From assembly GCA_019309545.1 (NCBI GenBank), contig JAFDGA010000012.1, positions 1 to 64,000 of the forward strand: DNA of 64,000 nucleotides, in the 5' to 3' direction. Below, one piece after another: positions 35,875-44,582 of the stretch. This DNA is from Deltaproteobacteria bacterium. Its GTDB lineage: Bacteria > Desulfobacterota > Desulfobaccia > Desulfobaccales > Desulfobaccaceae. The notes below the pieces were generated by a model, which was given only the letters and a program-made list of their open reading frames with translations, searched no databases and was not told the origin of the DNA. How positions within the stretch are numbered: the first letter of the stretch is position 1; every line of letters begins with the position of its first letter. The translations under genes and the position numbers were made by a program.

Positions 35875-36008
35875 TGTACTCCTTACTCCTCTGCTCTTAA
35901 CAATTTTTTGTCAATTTTATTATCATCACGGGCGTGAAGATCAACCTCACGCCCGAATTAAGGCTAGTACTTAGTTTTTAGGTAAATTTTTTAACCTGAC
36001 CGTCTGAT

Positions 36009-36338
36009 TCAGCCGGTGGAGCTTTCCAGAGCCGCAATTCGGTCCCTAAGCGCCCGTAGTTCCTGGGTCAACATCTGTTCCTGGGTCTGGAGTTCGGCCA
36101 GCTCCGGCTGCCGGGTAGGGTAGGCCCCCCTCCCAGGGAGATAACCCGCCGGAGTTGGGTCCCACGCCAGTGCTCCATATCCACGGCCCTGGAATCGGCA
36201 TACAAGGCCCCGGCCTGATCCTGCTCCGCGGCCTGGGCCGAAGCGACCCCGGCCCTCATAACGGGTCCGACAATATCCTCTACCTCTCCCCGTACCCGGG
36301 CCTTGTCCCCGTGGTCCGGTTCCATCAAATCTGGGCAT
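36009..36338 (-). CDS. DUF5320-like Gly/Arg-rich protein with C-terminal coiled coil
   Basis: A 109-residue protein starting MPRFDGTGPRGQGPGTGRG, the family signature, followed by Gly/Arg repeats with two Cys (GYCRT, LVCRF) and a C-terminal predicted coiled coil (ELAELQTQEQMLTQELRALR). The function of the family is unknown; it is regularly found with NifX-like and Mrp proteins in anaerobes. AGGAGG nine bases before ATG 36338 sets the start. Confidence 0.8.
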   Translation of the reverse strand: MPRFDGTGPRGQGPGTGRGRGYCRTRYEGRGRFGPGRGAGSGRGLVCRFQGRGYGALAWDPTPAGYLPGRGAYPTRQPELAELQTQEQMLTQELRALRDRIAALESSTG

Positions 36339-36454
36339 ATCTTTAATCCTCCTTAATGTCAATGGTTTTCTTAAGTGATCGCCTCAGTTCAGCGAATTTC
36401 AGGATAATCCTAAAATTATTTTGCGGAGCTGAGGGCGGATTGATTTTTCTTGAT

Positions 36455-36757
36455 TTACTGGCCACGGCCCCCGCCATAGGACTGGGCCCCAGAGCCCCGG
36501 CCCCGGTTCCAGCCACCTCCACTCCGGTTGCCTCTACCCCCAGGGCCTCGGGACGACGATCCTGGCCACCAGCGACCCAACCAGCGGCGCCACCATGACG
36601 ATCGCCGTTGACCAGGGTTTGAAGCTGTGGCCCAATTATTGCTCTGGGCTCCGGCGCCACCGCCACCCCGGTTAAAATTTGCCTCTAAACCCCGCCTGCC
36701 ACCAGGGCCGCCACCGCGTCCACGTTGACCACCTTTATTTTTAAAGCCACCAGGCAT
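36455..36757 (-). CDS. Gly/Arg/Trp-rich small protein of the ORP operon
   Basis: A 100-residue, very low-complexity protein: Gly, Arg and Ser dominate, with several Trp (WWRRWLGRWWPG). It starts MPGGFKNKGGQRGRGGG at ATG 36757 with GGGAGG six bases upstream. It resembles the MPGGDRTGP-type Gly-rich proteins that precede DUF5320 genes. RNA or cluster binding are possible, but nothing is proven. It is the first gene after the operon promoter. Confidence 0.65.
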   Translation of the reverse strand: MPGGFKNKGGQRGRGGGPGGRRGLEANFNRGGGGAGAQSNNWATASNPGQRRSSWWRRWLGRWWPGSSSRGPGGRGNRSGGGWNRGRGSGAQSYGGGRGQ

Positions 36758-36887
36758 TGTCATCCTCCCTTAACAGTTTGAATCTTAACATTAAACCGGG
36801 GAAGAAACCGCAAGGCCAAATGGTTCTCTTCCCCGCCAGGTAATGAAACGTTAACAACTTCTAACCATTACCTCATCTAAACCCATA

Positions 36888-36931
36888 ATTGAACTAATGT
36901 TCAATATAAGTCTGATATAGGGTTTTGTCAA
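36888..36931 (-). promoter_or_regulatory. Promoter and palindromic operator of the ORP operon
   Basis: Minus strand TTGACA (36931-36926), 17-base spacer, TATATT (36908-36903). The perfect 7-base inverted repeat ATTGAAC-N4-GTTCAAT (36888-36905) overlaps the -10 and the start site, as expected for a repressor operator. The form is reminiscent of ArsR/SmtB sites. No regulator gene lies nearby. Confidence 0.7.
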
Positions 36932-36995
36932 CCCAAAAAAACGGAGGGGCGCCCCGCCGATCCGCGCCCCTAATGGCGAAATACCCAACCACAAC

Positions 36996-38717
36996 TTATC
37001 CTTCCAGGGCGATCAAGGCCTGGCGGGCAAAGTCGAGGCCGGGGTCCAGCTCCAAAGCTAGGCGCAGCAGGTGGGCGGCCTCTTTTTTGAACCCTAATTC
37101 CCGCAGATTAATCCCCAGATTGGCATAGTCGATCCCGGAGCCGGGGTCCAGTTCTATGGCTTTTTCAAAACATTCCACTGCCTGGTGGAATTCTTTGAGC
37201 TTGAAATAGCAGAAACCCAGCAGGTGATAGACCTCCTTCAACTGGTCGTTGGCCGCCTGGGCCTGTTTCAGGGCGTTGATGGCGGCGCGATAATCTCCCA
37301 GGTCTTTATGGCAGGAGCCGATGTGACAATAGACGCTGGCGACCTCCTGGTCCGGAGGCCGGGCCGCCAGAGATGCCTCTAGGTAATTTAAGGCCTCGGC
37401 CGTGGCCCCTAACTGGTCCAGGGTCAGCCCCAGGAAAAACAGCACATCAAAGCGGCCCGGAAAGGACTGGTTCAGACGCTGGAGCGCGGCCAGGGCCTCC
37501 GCCGGCGCGGCATACAGACCGGCGACTTTGGCCAGGTGAAAAATGACGTTAGTATTCCGGGTGCGCTCCCGGAAATGAGTGCCGGGGATTATGACATAGA
37601 CCGCGGGGAGCTGGATGTCGGGATGGGTAAGGTCGACCACCAGCACTTCCAGCCCCCGGCCGGCCAGGGCGGCCACACAATTTTCGATTTCCACCTTGAT
37701 ATTGTCATGCGCCCGGTTGGGTAGCGAATCAATGGCAATCATTGGTTCGGGTTGCATAAGATAGCTGGCGTCGGTGAGATTCTGATATTTGGGCAGGGTC
37801 GGTTTATAAGAAGTGTGTTTATCAAAATCTCCGGCGAGCTGGGCCACCTCGGTTAAGGCCCGGATCAGGGACTTCTCCGGGTGCGGCGTGGTTCCGGCGG
37901 TAAACACGATTTCGCTGGCCTCCGGAAAGGTGGCCGGATCATAGGCCAGCACCCCGACCGTGGGGATGCCGGTATCCAGGGAGAAATCCCTAAGATGCAG
38001 GACAATGCCCTGGGCCTGAAATTTGGCTAGCAGCTCGCGTCCCACTGGATCCTGCACCGAGTCCGGGTCAATGGCGGGTGTGAACAGGCGGTCGTAGCTG
38101 ATCATCGAGCCGACGTGACGTTCCACCACCTCGCACAACCCCTGCAGGATGGCCTCTTCCCGGCAGTTGCCGGCGGCTGGGCCATTGTATTCATTAATCA
38201 GATAAAACCAGTGAAAGGGCAGCATCACCGCATGGCCATGGGTGAGGCTGGTGGCTGGAGTAAAATGCAGCGGCCAGTCCTGGTAGATCTCGGCGGCCTG
38301 GGCGACCTCCGGAGCGTTATCAAACAATGACCGGGCCAGGGTCGAAAAAGGTAGCACGGTCTCAGAAAGCTGCCGGGGAGTGGAATAAATCAACGGACCA
38401 TGGTGCAGAAAATCAAAGAAGCTGTAGCGTTCCACCAACTCCATCAGGGCGCTGGCCTCGGCTTGGGCCGGCGTCGCACCTTTGCCCATCTGTTTCTGAG
38501 TACCGATGGTGCGGATCGCGTCAATGCCGCAGAGGCTGATATAAACCGGAATATCGAGACGGCCACTGTCGATTCGCAGCGTATTTTTTAGAATGTCCAG
38601 GTTAAGCTCTGCAAACCGACTTCGCACCCGCTGGACCGTCTCTTCGGGAGCACAGGTCTTGTCCAGGTCATAGGTGTAGGCTTTAGGACTGTCTTTTAGT
38701 ATAATGGTTTGGTTCAT
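36996..38717 (-). CDS. YcaO-domain protein fused to C-terminal TPR repeats
   Basis: A 573-residue protein. Residues about 60-395 form a YcaO domain, an ATP-dependent enzyme fold that activates amide backbones (azoline or thioamide formation): GKGATPAQAEASALMELVERYS and EEAILQGLCEVVERHVGS carry the ATP/Mg-binding acids, and FTAGTTPHPEKSLIRALTE the third motif. Residues about 400-570 are four to five TPR repeats (e.g. YANLGINLRELGFKKEAAHL). The proline-rich C-terminus of azoline-forming YcaO enzymes is absent. No peptide precursor or TfuA gene is adjacent. The substrate is unknown. Confidence 0.85.
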   Translation of the reverse strand: MNQTIILKDSPKAYTYDLDKTCAPEETVQRVRSRFAELNLDILKNTLRIDSGRLDIPVYISLCGIDAIRTIGTQKQMGKGATPAQAEASALMELVERYSFFDFLHHGPLIYSTPRQLSETVLPFSTLARSLFDNAPEVAQAAEIYQDWPLHFTPATSLTHGHAVMLPFHWFYLINEYNGPAAGNCREEAILQGLCEVVERHVGSMISYDRLFTPAIDPDSVQDPVGRELLAKFQAQGIVLHLRDFSLDTGIPTVGVLAYDPATFPEASEIVFTAGTTPHPEKSLIRALTEVAQLAGDFDKHTSYKPTLPKYQNLTDASYLMQPEPMIAIDSLPNRAHDNIKVEIENCVAALAGRGLEVLVVDLTHPDIQLPAVYVIIPGTHFRERTRNTNVIFHLAKVAGLYAAPAEALAALQRLNQSFPGRFDVLFFLGLTLDQLGATAEALNYLEASLAARPPDQEVASVYCHIGSCHKDLGDYRAAINALKQAQAANDQLKEVYHLLGFCYFKLKEFHQAVECFEKAIELDPGSGIDYANLGINLRELGFKKEAAHLLRLALELDPGLDFARQALIALEG

Positions 38718-38764
38718 TTTGCCTTATCAAGATGATTTTTAAGTATCTTTTTTTATAAAAGATT

Positions 38765-38815
38765 TAAAGTTGGAGAGGGGGCCAGGGACTAGCAGCCCTT
38801 GTTCCCCCGGATTTC
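38765..38815. repeat. Possible dispersed repeat, copy E (short)
   Basis: TTAAAGTTGGAGAGGGGGCC then GTTCCCCCGGATTTCC resembles the core of copies A-C but lacks the 3' block. It sits between pstB2 and ycaO. Confidence 0.35.
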
Positions 38816-38832
38816 CACACCTAAATGAAACC

Positions 38833-39591
38833 TTAGCCATATTTCCCCGAAATGTAATCATCGGTGCGTTGATCTTTAGGACGGGTAAAGACCTGAGGGG
38901 TGGGGGCAAATTCCACCAACTCGCCCAGCAGCATGAAGCCGGTGTCGTCCGAGACCCGGGCTGCTTGCTGCATGTTGTGGGTGACGATGATGATGGTGTA
39001 ATCCTTGATCAGTTCCCGCATCAATTCTTCTAACTGCAGCGTCGCCAGGGGGTCCAGGGCCGAACAGGGTTCGTCCATGAGCAGAATCTCGGGCTCCACC
39101 GCCAGCAGGCGGGCAATGCACAGGCGTTGCTGCTGCTCCTCGGTAAGGCTCAAGGCCGGGCTTGACAGCCGATCCTTGACCTCATCCCACATATGCACCG
39201 CCTCCAGAGAGCGCACCAGGATGTCTTCCAGTTCCGCCTTCCGGGGCCGACCATGGAGTCGGGGACCATAGACAATATTATCATAAATGGACAGCGGGAA
39301 AGGGTTGGGCCGCTGAAAAACCATGCCCACTTTCTTGCGCAATTGGATAAGGTTGGTGCCTTTGCGGTAAATGTCTTCCCCCTCGATCAGAACCTGGCCG
39401 GTGATGGAGACCCCTTCGATGGGATCGTTCATCCGATTCAACACTCGCAATAGAGTCGATTTGCCGCACCCCGAAGGTCCGATCAGGGCGGTAATGCGTT
39501 TGCGGCTAAAGGTGGCATTGATATCCTTGAGAGCATGAAAGGACCCGTAGTAGAGATTCAAAAAGTGCAGGATAATAATGGGTTCTGACAT
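38833..39591 (-). CDS. pstB: Phosphate ABC transporter ATPase PstB, copy 2 (degenerate signature)
   Basis: A 252-residue PstB. Walker [10 protein letters not shown] (38-46), Q-loop Q93 (VFQRPNPFP), Walker [12 protein letters not shown] and H-loop H205 (VTHNMQQ) are all canonical, but the ABC signature at 149-153 is LTEEQ instead of LSGGQ. It aligns without gaps to copy 1, which has the reverse defects. ATG 39591 is chosen, 14 bases upstream of the stop of pstB1 read on the minus strand, so the genes overlap slightly. Last gene of pstSCAB1B2. Confidence 0.92.
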   Translation of the reverse strand: MSEPIIILHFLNLYYGSFHALKDINATFSRKRITALIGPSGCGKSTLLRVLNRMNDPIEGVSITGQVLIEGEDIYRKGTNLIQLRKKVGMVFQRPNPFPLSIYDNIVYGPRLHGRPRKAELEDILVRSLEAVHMWDEVKDRLSSPALSLTEEQQQRLCIARLLAVEPEILLMDEPCSALDPLATLQLEELMRELIKDYTIIIVTHNMQQAARVSDDTGFMLLGELVEFAPTPQVFTRPKDQRTDDYISGKYG

Positions 39592-39604
39592 AGTTTCCGG
39601 CCCG

Positions 39605-40363
39605 TTAGCCAAACCGCCCGGTGATGTAGTCATCAGTGCGTTTGTCCTGGGGCACAGTAAAAACTTGCGGGGTGACGCCGTACTCGATCAACTGGCTCAT
39701 CAGTAAAAAAGCGACCTTGTCGGCCACCCGGGCGATTTGTTTGGTGTTATTACTGACTAAGATAATAGTATAGTCTTTTTTTAGTTGGGACAAGGTCTCC
39801 TCAATGCGGGCGGTGGAGATTGGATCCAGGCCGCTGGTCGGTTCGTCCAGCAGGATGACTTCCGGCTCCATGGCCAGGGTACGGGCCAGACAGAGACGCT
39901 GCTGCTGGCCGCCGGACAGCTTCAGGGCCGAGTCATGCAACCGATCTTTGATTTCATCCCAGAGTTGGGCTGCCTTTAAGGCCCATTCCACCAGTTCGTC
40001 CATTTCGGCCCTGCTCTTTTTGAAGTGGAGCCGGGGCGCAAAAGCCAGATTTTCATAAACCGAGCGCGGCAAGGGAATGGGTTTGGCAAAGACCATCCCC
40101 ACCCGCCGACGCAGAAGGTCAATATCATAATTCGGGGTCAGGATATCATCCCCGTCCAGAAGCACGGTGCCGGTGACTCGACTGTCGGGAATAAGATCCG
40201 ACATCCGGTTGAGAATGCGCAAGAAGGTGGTTTTGCCGCTTTTGGCCGGCCCCATCAGGCCCAGAATTTCTCCCGTGATTACATCAAGATTGATGTTCTC
40301 CAGGGCCCGAAAAGCTCCATAAAAAAATGACAGGTCTCGGACCTGGATTTTTACCTCAGCCAT
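39605..40363 (-). CDS. pstB: Phosphate ABC transporter ATPase PstB, copy 1 (degenerate Q- and H-loops)
   Basis: A 252-residue PstB paralogue. The signature LSGGQ (149-153) and Walker [12 protein letters not shown] are intact, and Walker A is a permitted variant (GPAKSGKT, 38-45). However, the Q-loop glutamine is Ala93 (VFAKPIPLP) and the H-loop histidine is Asn205 (VSNNTKQ). A homodimer of this protein should hydrolyse ATP poorly. With copy 2 it would form one fully canonical and one fully degenerate site. It follows pstA by 60 bases. Confidence 0.92.
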   Translation of the reverse strand: MAEVKIQVRDLSFFYGAFRALENINLDVITGEILGLMGPAKSGKTTFLRILNRMSDLIPDSRVTGTVLLDGDDILTPNYDIDLLRRRVGMVFAKPIPLPRSVYENLAFAPRLHFKKSRAEMDELVEWALKAAQLWDEIKDRLHDSALKLSGGQQQRLCLARTLAMEPEVILLDEPTSGLDPISTARIEETLSQLKKDYTIILVSNNTKQIARVADKVAFLLMSQLIEYGVTPQVFTVPQDKRTDDYITGRFG

Positions 40364-40423
40364 CAGGTTTTTGTGATCTCGCTTTCCACATGTTTGCGGA
40401 TTTTCAGCCAGGTTCTCTGGTCT

Positions 40424-41260
40424 TTAGGAATACTTGCCGATAAAACGTTGCGTCAGACTGTAAGCGGTGATATTGATCAGCAGAATGGAGATCATCAGAA
40501 TGGCGGCAGTGCCATAGGCGTTGGGCATGGAAAGTCCCTCCCGGGCCAGGATATAAAAATGCACCGCCATACTGCGGCCGGAGTCAAACAGCGTGGCCGG
40601 AGTCCGCAGGGAGGCCCCGGCGGTAAACAATACCACCGCGGTTTCGCCAATGGAGCGGCCAATGCTCAGCACAATCCCGGTCATGATGCCGGGCAGGGCG
40701 GAGGGTAACACCACCCGGGTAATGGTCTGCCACTTGGTCACCCCTAAAGAATAGCACACCTGGCGATACTCCCGGGGAACAGCCTTGACTGCCTCTTCGC
40801 TGGTACGAATGATGGTGGGCAGGATCATAATCGACAGACTCAGCCCGCCGGAAAGGATGGACCAACCCAATTTCATTTTCATTACAAACAGGACAAAGCC
40901 AAACAGCCCTAAAATAATGGAGGGCACTCCGGCCAGGCATTCAGCTCCGAAACGAATAATTTTGGTTACCCAACTTTCCCGCGTATATTCGACCAGATAG
41001 ATGGCGGTCGCCACTCCCAGGGGGGAGGCCACCACCAGAGCCACCAGAGTAAGATAAGCGGTAGTGACGATGGTGGGGAAGATGCCTCCAGAGCGTCCCA
41101 TGTCCTGAATATCGGATAACAAAAAATGCAGGGTTACCTGGGGTAACCCCTGCACCGAGATAAAGGCAATAATAAAAACCAATAAAATGATGGTCAGGCC
41201 GGTCAGGCTCCAGAGCAGGCTCTTGATCAAACGTTGGGTAAATAATGGATCTAATCGCAT
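40424..41260 (-). CDS. pstA: Phosphate ABC transporter permease PstA
   Basis: A 278-residue inner-membrane permease with six hydrophobic segments. The EAA-like coupling loop is AVPREYRQVCYSLGVTKWQTITRVVLPSA (in parts), and GIVLSIGRSIGETAVVLFTAG is a PstA hallmark. It pairs with PstC to pass phosphate from PstS. Seven bases separate it from pstC. Confidence 0.94.
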   Translation of the reverse strand: MRLDPLFTQRLIKSLLWSLTGLTIILLVFIIAFISVQGLPQVTLHFLLSDIQDMGRSGGIFPTIVTTAYLTLVALVVASPLGVATAIYLVEYTRESWVTKIIRFGAECLAGVPSIILGLFGFVLFVMKMKLGWSILSGGLSLSIMILPTIIRTSEEAVKAVPREYRQVCYSLGVTKWQTITRVVLPSALPGIMTGIVLSIGRSIGETAVVLFTAGASLRTPATLFDSGRSMAVHFYILAREGLSMPNAYGTAAILMISILLINITAYSLTQRFIGKYS

Positions 41261-41267
41261 TTTCGGG

Positions 41268-42107
41268 TCATTCCCTTCGAGTAATGACAGTGGCCAAGGT
41301 ATTTAAAATCATAATAATGATAAACAGGACGATACCGGTGGCGAACAGGGCCTCCCGATGTCGGCCTGCGGCATAACCCAGTTCCAGGGCAATGTTACTG
41401 GTGAGGGTGCGGACCGGATCCAAAATCGAGGTCGGTACTTTGAGAGCATTGCCGGCCACCATGATCACTGCCATGGTTTCGCCAACGGCCCGTCCCATCC
41501 CCAGAATCACCGCGGTGATAATTCCCGAGCGGGCGGCAGGCAACACCACCCGGCGCACGGTCTGCCACTCGGTAGCCCCCAGGGCGATAGAACCCTCTCG
41601 ATAAATAATGGGCACGGCGCTGATAGCGTCGATGGAGATGCTGATTACCGTGGGCAGGATCATAATTCCCAGGATCAACGCTCCGGCCAGCAAGGACAGC
41701 CCTGGTCCGCCCAGGAATTTGCGGATCAGGGGGACCAACAACACCACCCCTAAAAAACCATAGACCACAGAGGGAATCCCAGCCAGCAGTTCAATGGTCG
41801 GCTTTAGGATACGGGTCAGCGCCGGCGGCGAAAATTCAGCCAGGATAATGGCACAGGCCAGACCCAGCGGGACGCCAGTGATCAAGGCTCCCAGGGTGAC
41901 GTAAATAGACGAGACAATCATGGCAAAAATGCCAAAATGGCCCTTGGTGGGCGCCCAATGCGTTCCCAGGATGAAGGCCTTGATCCCGGTGGCCAGGATG
42001 ATGGGCAGACCTTCCAGAAAGATGAAGATGGTGATTAATAGTAAAGAACCGATGGCGGATAGGGCCAGTAATAACAAGGTTTTTTCAATAAGTTTTTCTT
42101 TTCCCAT
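41268..42107 (-). CDS. pstC: Phosphate ABC transporter permease PstC
   Basis: A 279-residue permease with six hydrophobic segments. IELLAGIPSVVYGFLGVVLLVP and GSIALGATEWQTVRRVVLPAA with GMGRAVGETMAVIMVAGNA are characteristic PstC stretches. It has a longer periplasmic loop near residues 45-60 (GTHWAPTKGHFGIF), as usual for PstC. Twelve bases after the pstS stop. Confidence 0.94.
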   Translation of the reverse strand: MGKEKLIEKTLLLLALSAIGSLLLITIFIFLEGLPIILATGIKAFILGTHWAPTKGHFGIFAMIVSSIYVTLGALITGVPLGLACAIILAEFSPPALTRILKPTIELLAGIPSVVYGFLGVVLLVPLIRKFLGGPGLSLLAGALILGIMILPTVISISIDAISAVPIIYREGSIALGATEWQTVRRVVLPAARSGIITAVILGMGRAVGETMAVIMVAGNALKVPTSILDPVRTLTSNIALELGYAAGRHREALFATGIVLFIIIMILNTLATVITRRE

Positions 42108-42119
42108 CGGATCGGTTTC

Positions 42120-42956
42120 TTAATGAACTGATACCAAACCCTCGACCTCTAAAAGGAGCTGACCTTTACGGCTCAAGACGTAGTCGATGAAGTTCTTGGC
42201 AGTCCTGCTGGGAGTGTCCCGGGTGACAAAATAAAAACGCCGGATCAGTTTGTAACGTTTTTCCTTGATGTTGATTGAGCTAGGCTTGACGCCGTCAATA
42301 GCCAATGCCTTGACCCGGTCATTGACCAGACCGACGGAAATATATCCTAAGGCATAGGGATCGTTAGCCACGATCTCCCGCACCGAGCCATTCGAATCCT
42401 GGACCAGGGCCGCCGGAGTTATTTCCGCCTGACCCATTACCAGTTCCTCAAAGGCATTGCGGGTACCGGAACCCTCCTCGCGGGTAATGGCGTGGATACC
42501 ATGGGGTTCTAACCCCAACTGGCGCCAATTCTGAATCTGGCCGGTAAAAATCTGGCGCAGTTTCTCCAGGCTAAGATTTTCCAGAGGACAGCTGGGATGT
42601 ACGATAATAGCAATCCCGTCCCATGCAATAGCAATGTCGTTCAGGTGTTTTTCCTCCGGAGTCAGGTCCCGGGAAGAAGTGCCGATGTCGGCGGCGCCCT
42701 GCTCCACGGCCAGGATGCCAGCGCTGGAGCCCCCGCCTTGCACATTGATCAACAGGTCGGGATGCTCCTGCATGTAGATTTCCGCCAGCTTTTCGGCAAA
42801 GGGTTGCACTGAGGTGGAGCCGGCAATTGTCAAGGTGTGGCGTTGGTCTGTCTGACTGCGACACCCGATTATGAGTGCCAGGCTCAGGGTGAAGATCAGC
42901 ACCAGCCACCGGGACCTCACCCGGCAATAATCTTTTGAGCTAATGTGCGGCCTCAT
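42120..42956 (-). CDS. pstS: Phosphate-binding lipoprotein PstS
   Basis: A 278-residue substrate-binding protein. An N-terminal hydrophobic stretch ends in the lipobox LALIIGC, so it should be lipid-anchored after cleavage. The binding motifs are AGSTSVQPFAEKLAE, QGGGSSAGILAVEQG, IGTSSRDL and TREEGSGTRNAFEEL. First gene of the operon; no phoU, phoB or phoR is found nearby. The 485-base upstream gap holds repeat copy C; I could not identify a Pho-type operator. Confidence 0.93.
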   Translation of the reverse strand: MRPHISSKDYCRVRSRWLVLIFTLSLALIIGCRSQTDQRHTLTIAGSTSVQPFAEKLAEIYMQEHPDLLINVQGGGSSAGILAVEQGAADIGTSSRDLTPEEKHLNDIAIAWDGIAIIVHPSCPLENLSLEKLRQIFTGQIQNWRQLGLEPHGIHAITREEGSGTRNAFEELVMGQAEITPAALVQDSNGSVREIVANDPYALGYISVGLVNDRVKALAIDGVKPSSINIKEKRYKLIRRFYFVTRDTPSRTAKNFIDYVLSRKGQLLLEVEGLVSVH

Positions 42957-43002
42957 TCTGAAAATCTAAAGGTTATTTAGCTAATTATCACTCAGAGGAT
43001 TT

Positions 43003-43154
43003 AAAAGGTTAATCTGAGGGGAGGGTCGAAAATCACTGATCCCCTTCTCCTCAAGCTCCCTTCCCAACCCCAATTATGTGGCTGGGGAACTGGGTATGAG
43101 AGAGCCGTTTTCTCCCTGACCCCAGTTTATTTATTTTATGACCTAAGCAATATA
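43003..43154. repeat. Dispersed GA/CT-rich intergenic repeat, copy C (extended)
   Basis: AAAAGGTTAATCTGAGGGGA matches copy A nearly base for base, then TCCCCTTCTCC, and the 3' block TTTATTTATTTTATGACCTA. About 55 extra bases lie between the blocks. The remainder of 42957-43444 is AT-rich and non-coding. Confidence 0.55.
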
Positions 43155-43337
43155 ACTCTAACCGGCTGAATTGGGGGAATACTCTAAAAATCATGAGGTC
43201 CCCTTTCAAGATAAGCTATCATATCCTCAACCAGCAAATATCGCCTGTCGACAATTTACCATACCAGATTTTTTCGAAAGCTGAAGATCTTCTTTCCTGT
43301 TGAGGCAAAAACCTTCGTTTGGGCCGTTAATATGGGC

Positions 43338-43365
43338 TTGTCAACCAGGAATAAAAATGTATTAT
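43338..43365 (+). promoter_or_regulatory. Candidate promoter for the methyltransferase-like gene
   Basis: TTGTCA (43338-43343), 16-base spacer, TATTAT (43360-43365). A second TATAAT at 43405 lacks a -35. Confidence 0.4.
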
Positions 43366-43444
43366 AAACCCAACAAGTTTGGCCTGCCGATAAGGAATAC
43401 CGGTTATAATAAATTTTTCCTAAGGGCTTGGCGTTGGCTTTTTG

Positions 43445-44161
43445 ATGATCAGGTTAACCTCTCTAAATCTTTCCAAGCTCAAAAGTTGGCGGGAACAGCA
43501 ATATTTTCAGCAGCAGGCGCAAGCCCTTATCCGTCTTCCCGGACCATCCGCAGACCCCCTGGGGCATCTTTTGGACGAGCAGGAATGGCTGGCCCGGTTT
43601 CCTCCTGATCAGGATGCGGAACTGGAGTTGATGGCTCTGTCCCAGGCCACCGGCATATATTTTTTCCCTTCCAGGCAGTGGGTTAAGGTGTTTATCCGCT
43701 TTTTGCAAAAGCTCCGGGTAAGCCGGGTATTGGAGGCCGGGGCCGGACGGGGATATCTGGCCGCGGCTTTATGCCCCTTGCTGGCGCAGGCCGGAATCGC
43801 CTTCAAAGCCATCGACCGTCAGGAAGGCGAATTCAATCCGGGCCTGGCATCTCATCCTATCGTTGAGCCGGGAGATGTTTTTACCGAGATCTGGAGATTT
43901 TGTCCCCAAGTGGTGCTCTACGCCTGGCCGCCGCCAGGACAATCCCTGGCTGCCATTTGCCGCTGCCCCCACGTTCATTATCTGGTGGTGGTGGGGGAGC
44001 GGTACAGCGACTGCACCGGGGCCGCTGCCGACTGGCGGCGCTTTCGCCACCGGGTCTCAGCGGTGCTATCGCGCTATGGCACGGGCCGCAGCGGCAGGCG
44101 TCATTATGCGGTGACCATTTTTTACGGCGCCGCCAGCCGTGGCTTTGCAGAACAACTTTAA
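43445..44161 (+). CDS. Class I SAM-dependent methyltransferase-like protein
   Basis: A 238-residue protein. The central motif I VLEAGAGRGYLAAALC is a Rossmann-type SAM-binding loop, followed by FKAIDRQEG with the acidic residue at the end of strand 2. Later motifs are weak (QVVLYAWPPPG). Residues 1-95 form an N-terminal region without known family. ATG 43445 has no clear ribosome-binding site; TTG 43442 is the alternative. The substrate is unknown. Confidence 0.65.
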   Translation: MIRLTSLNLSKLKSWREQQYFQQQAQALIRLPGPSADPLGHLLDEQEWLARFPPDQDAELELMALSQATGIYFFPSRQWVKVFIRFLQKLRVSRVLEAGAGRGYLAAALCPLLAQAGIAFKAIDRQEGEFNPGLASHPIVEPGDVFTEIWRFCPQVVLYAWPPPGQSLAAICRCPHVHYLVVVGERYSDCTGAAADWRRFRHRVSAVLSRYGTGRSGRRHYAVTIFYGAASRGFAEQL

Positions 44162-44277
44162 ATAGTGCAGTGGTGGTAAGAGAGCTAATCATCAATTACT
44201 GGCTCACTGATCACTGTTCACCTCAGGGCAAGAGCTTTTAACAGCTCCAAATTTCGATCTTCTCCAAGAGTTGAACT

Positions 44278-44481
44278 ATGTCGGGGATACCTTATATCGT
44301 CTCGGAAGATTGTCTGGCCTGTGGGGCTTGTGTGGATGTCTGCCCCGAAGTTTTTCAGCTCAATGAGTCTTTGGGTTATGCCCAGGTAGTGCACCCGGAT
44401 GGTGCTGCGGCCGAAAAGATTCAAGAGGCCGTCGATATCTGTCCGGTACATTGTATCCTCTGGGATGAAGATGGTGATTAA
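44278..44481 (+). CDS. Single 4Fe-4S ferredoxin
   Basis: A 67-residue ferredoxin of the monocluster type. [12 protein letters not shown] holds three cluster cysteines plus the proline-flanked fourth of the motif, and CPVHCILW near the end supplies the remaining Cys. Net charge is strongly acidic, as usual. It carries single electrons between anaerobic redox enzymes; the partner is not evident. Confidence 0.93.
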   Translation: MSGIPYIVSEDCLACGACVDVCPEVFQLNESLGYAQVVHPDGAAAEKIQEAVDICPVHCILWDEDGD

Positions 44482-44582
44482 ATTTTACCAGCCAAAACCA
44501 CGATAAAAGATCTCTATCGTGGCCATTGGGGAATTATGCTATATATAAAATTCAGATTTACTCAGAATCGAGAGAGGTAGAG

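Noticed and set aside
36455-36757. Gly-rich small protein as a peptide precursor for the neighbouring YcaO
   Set aside because: It belongs in the ORP operon with its own promoter between it and ycaO, resembles known MPGG-type Gly/Arg proteins, and has no leader/core layout or Cys/Ser/Thr-rich core.
36764-36995. Sigma54 (-24/-12) promoter for the ORP operon
   Set aside because: Searched on the minus strand for TGGCAC-N5-TTGC-like text and found none; a sigma70-type promoter is present instead.
43300-43608. A 102-residue frame overlapping the methyltransferase-like gene
   Set aside because: It lies in a different frame from the SAM-binding motif, has random-looking composition, and is explained as a shadow of the longer gene.
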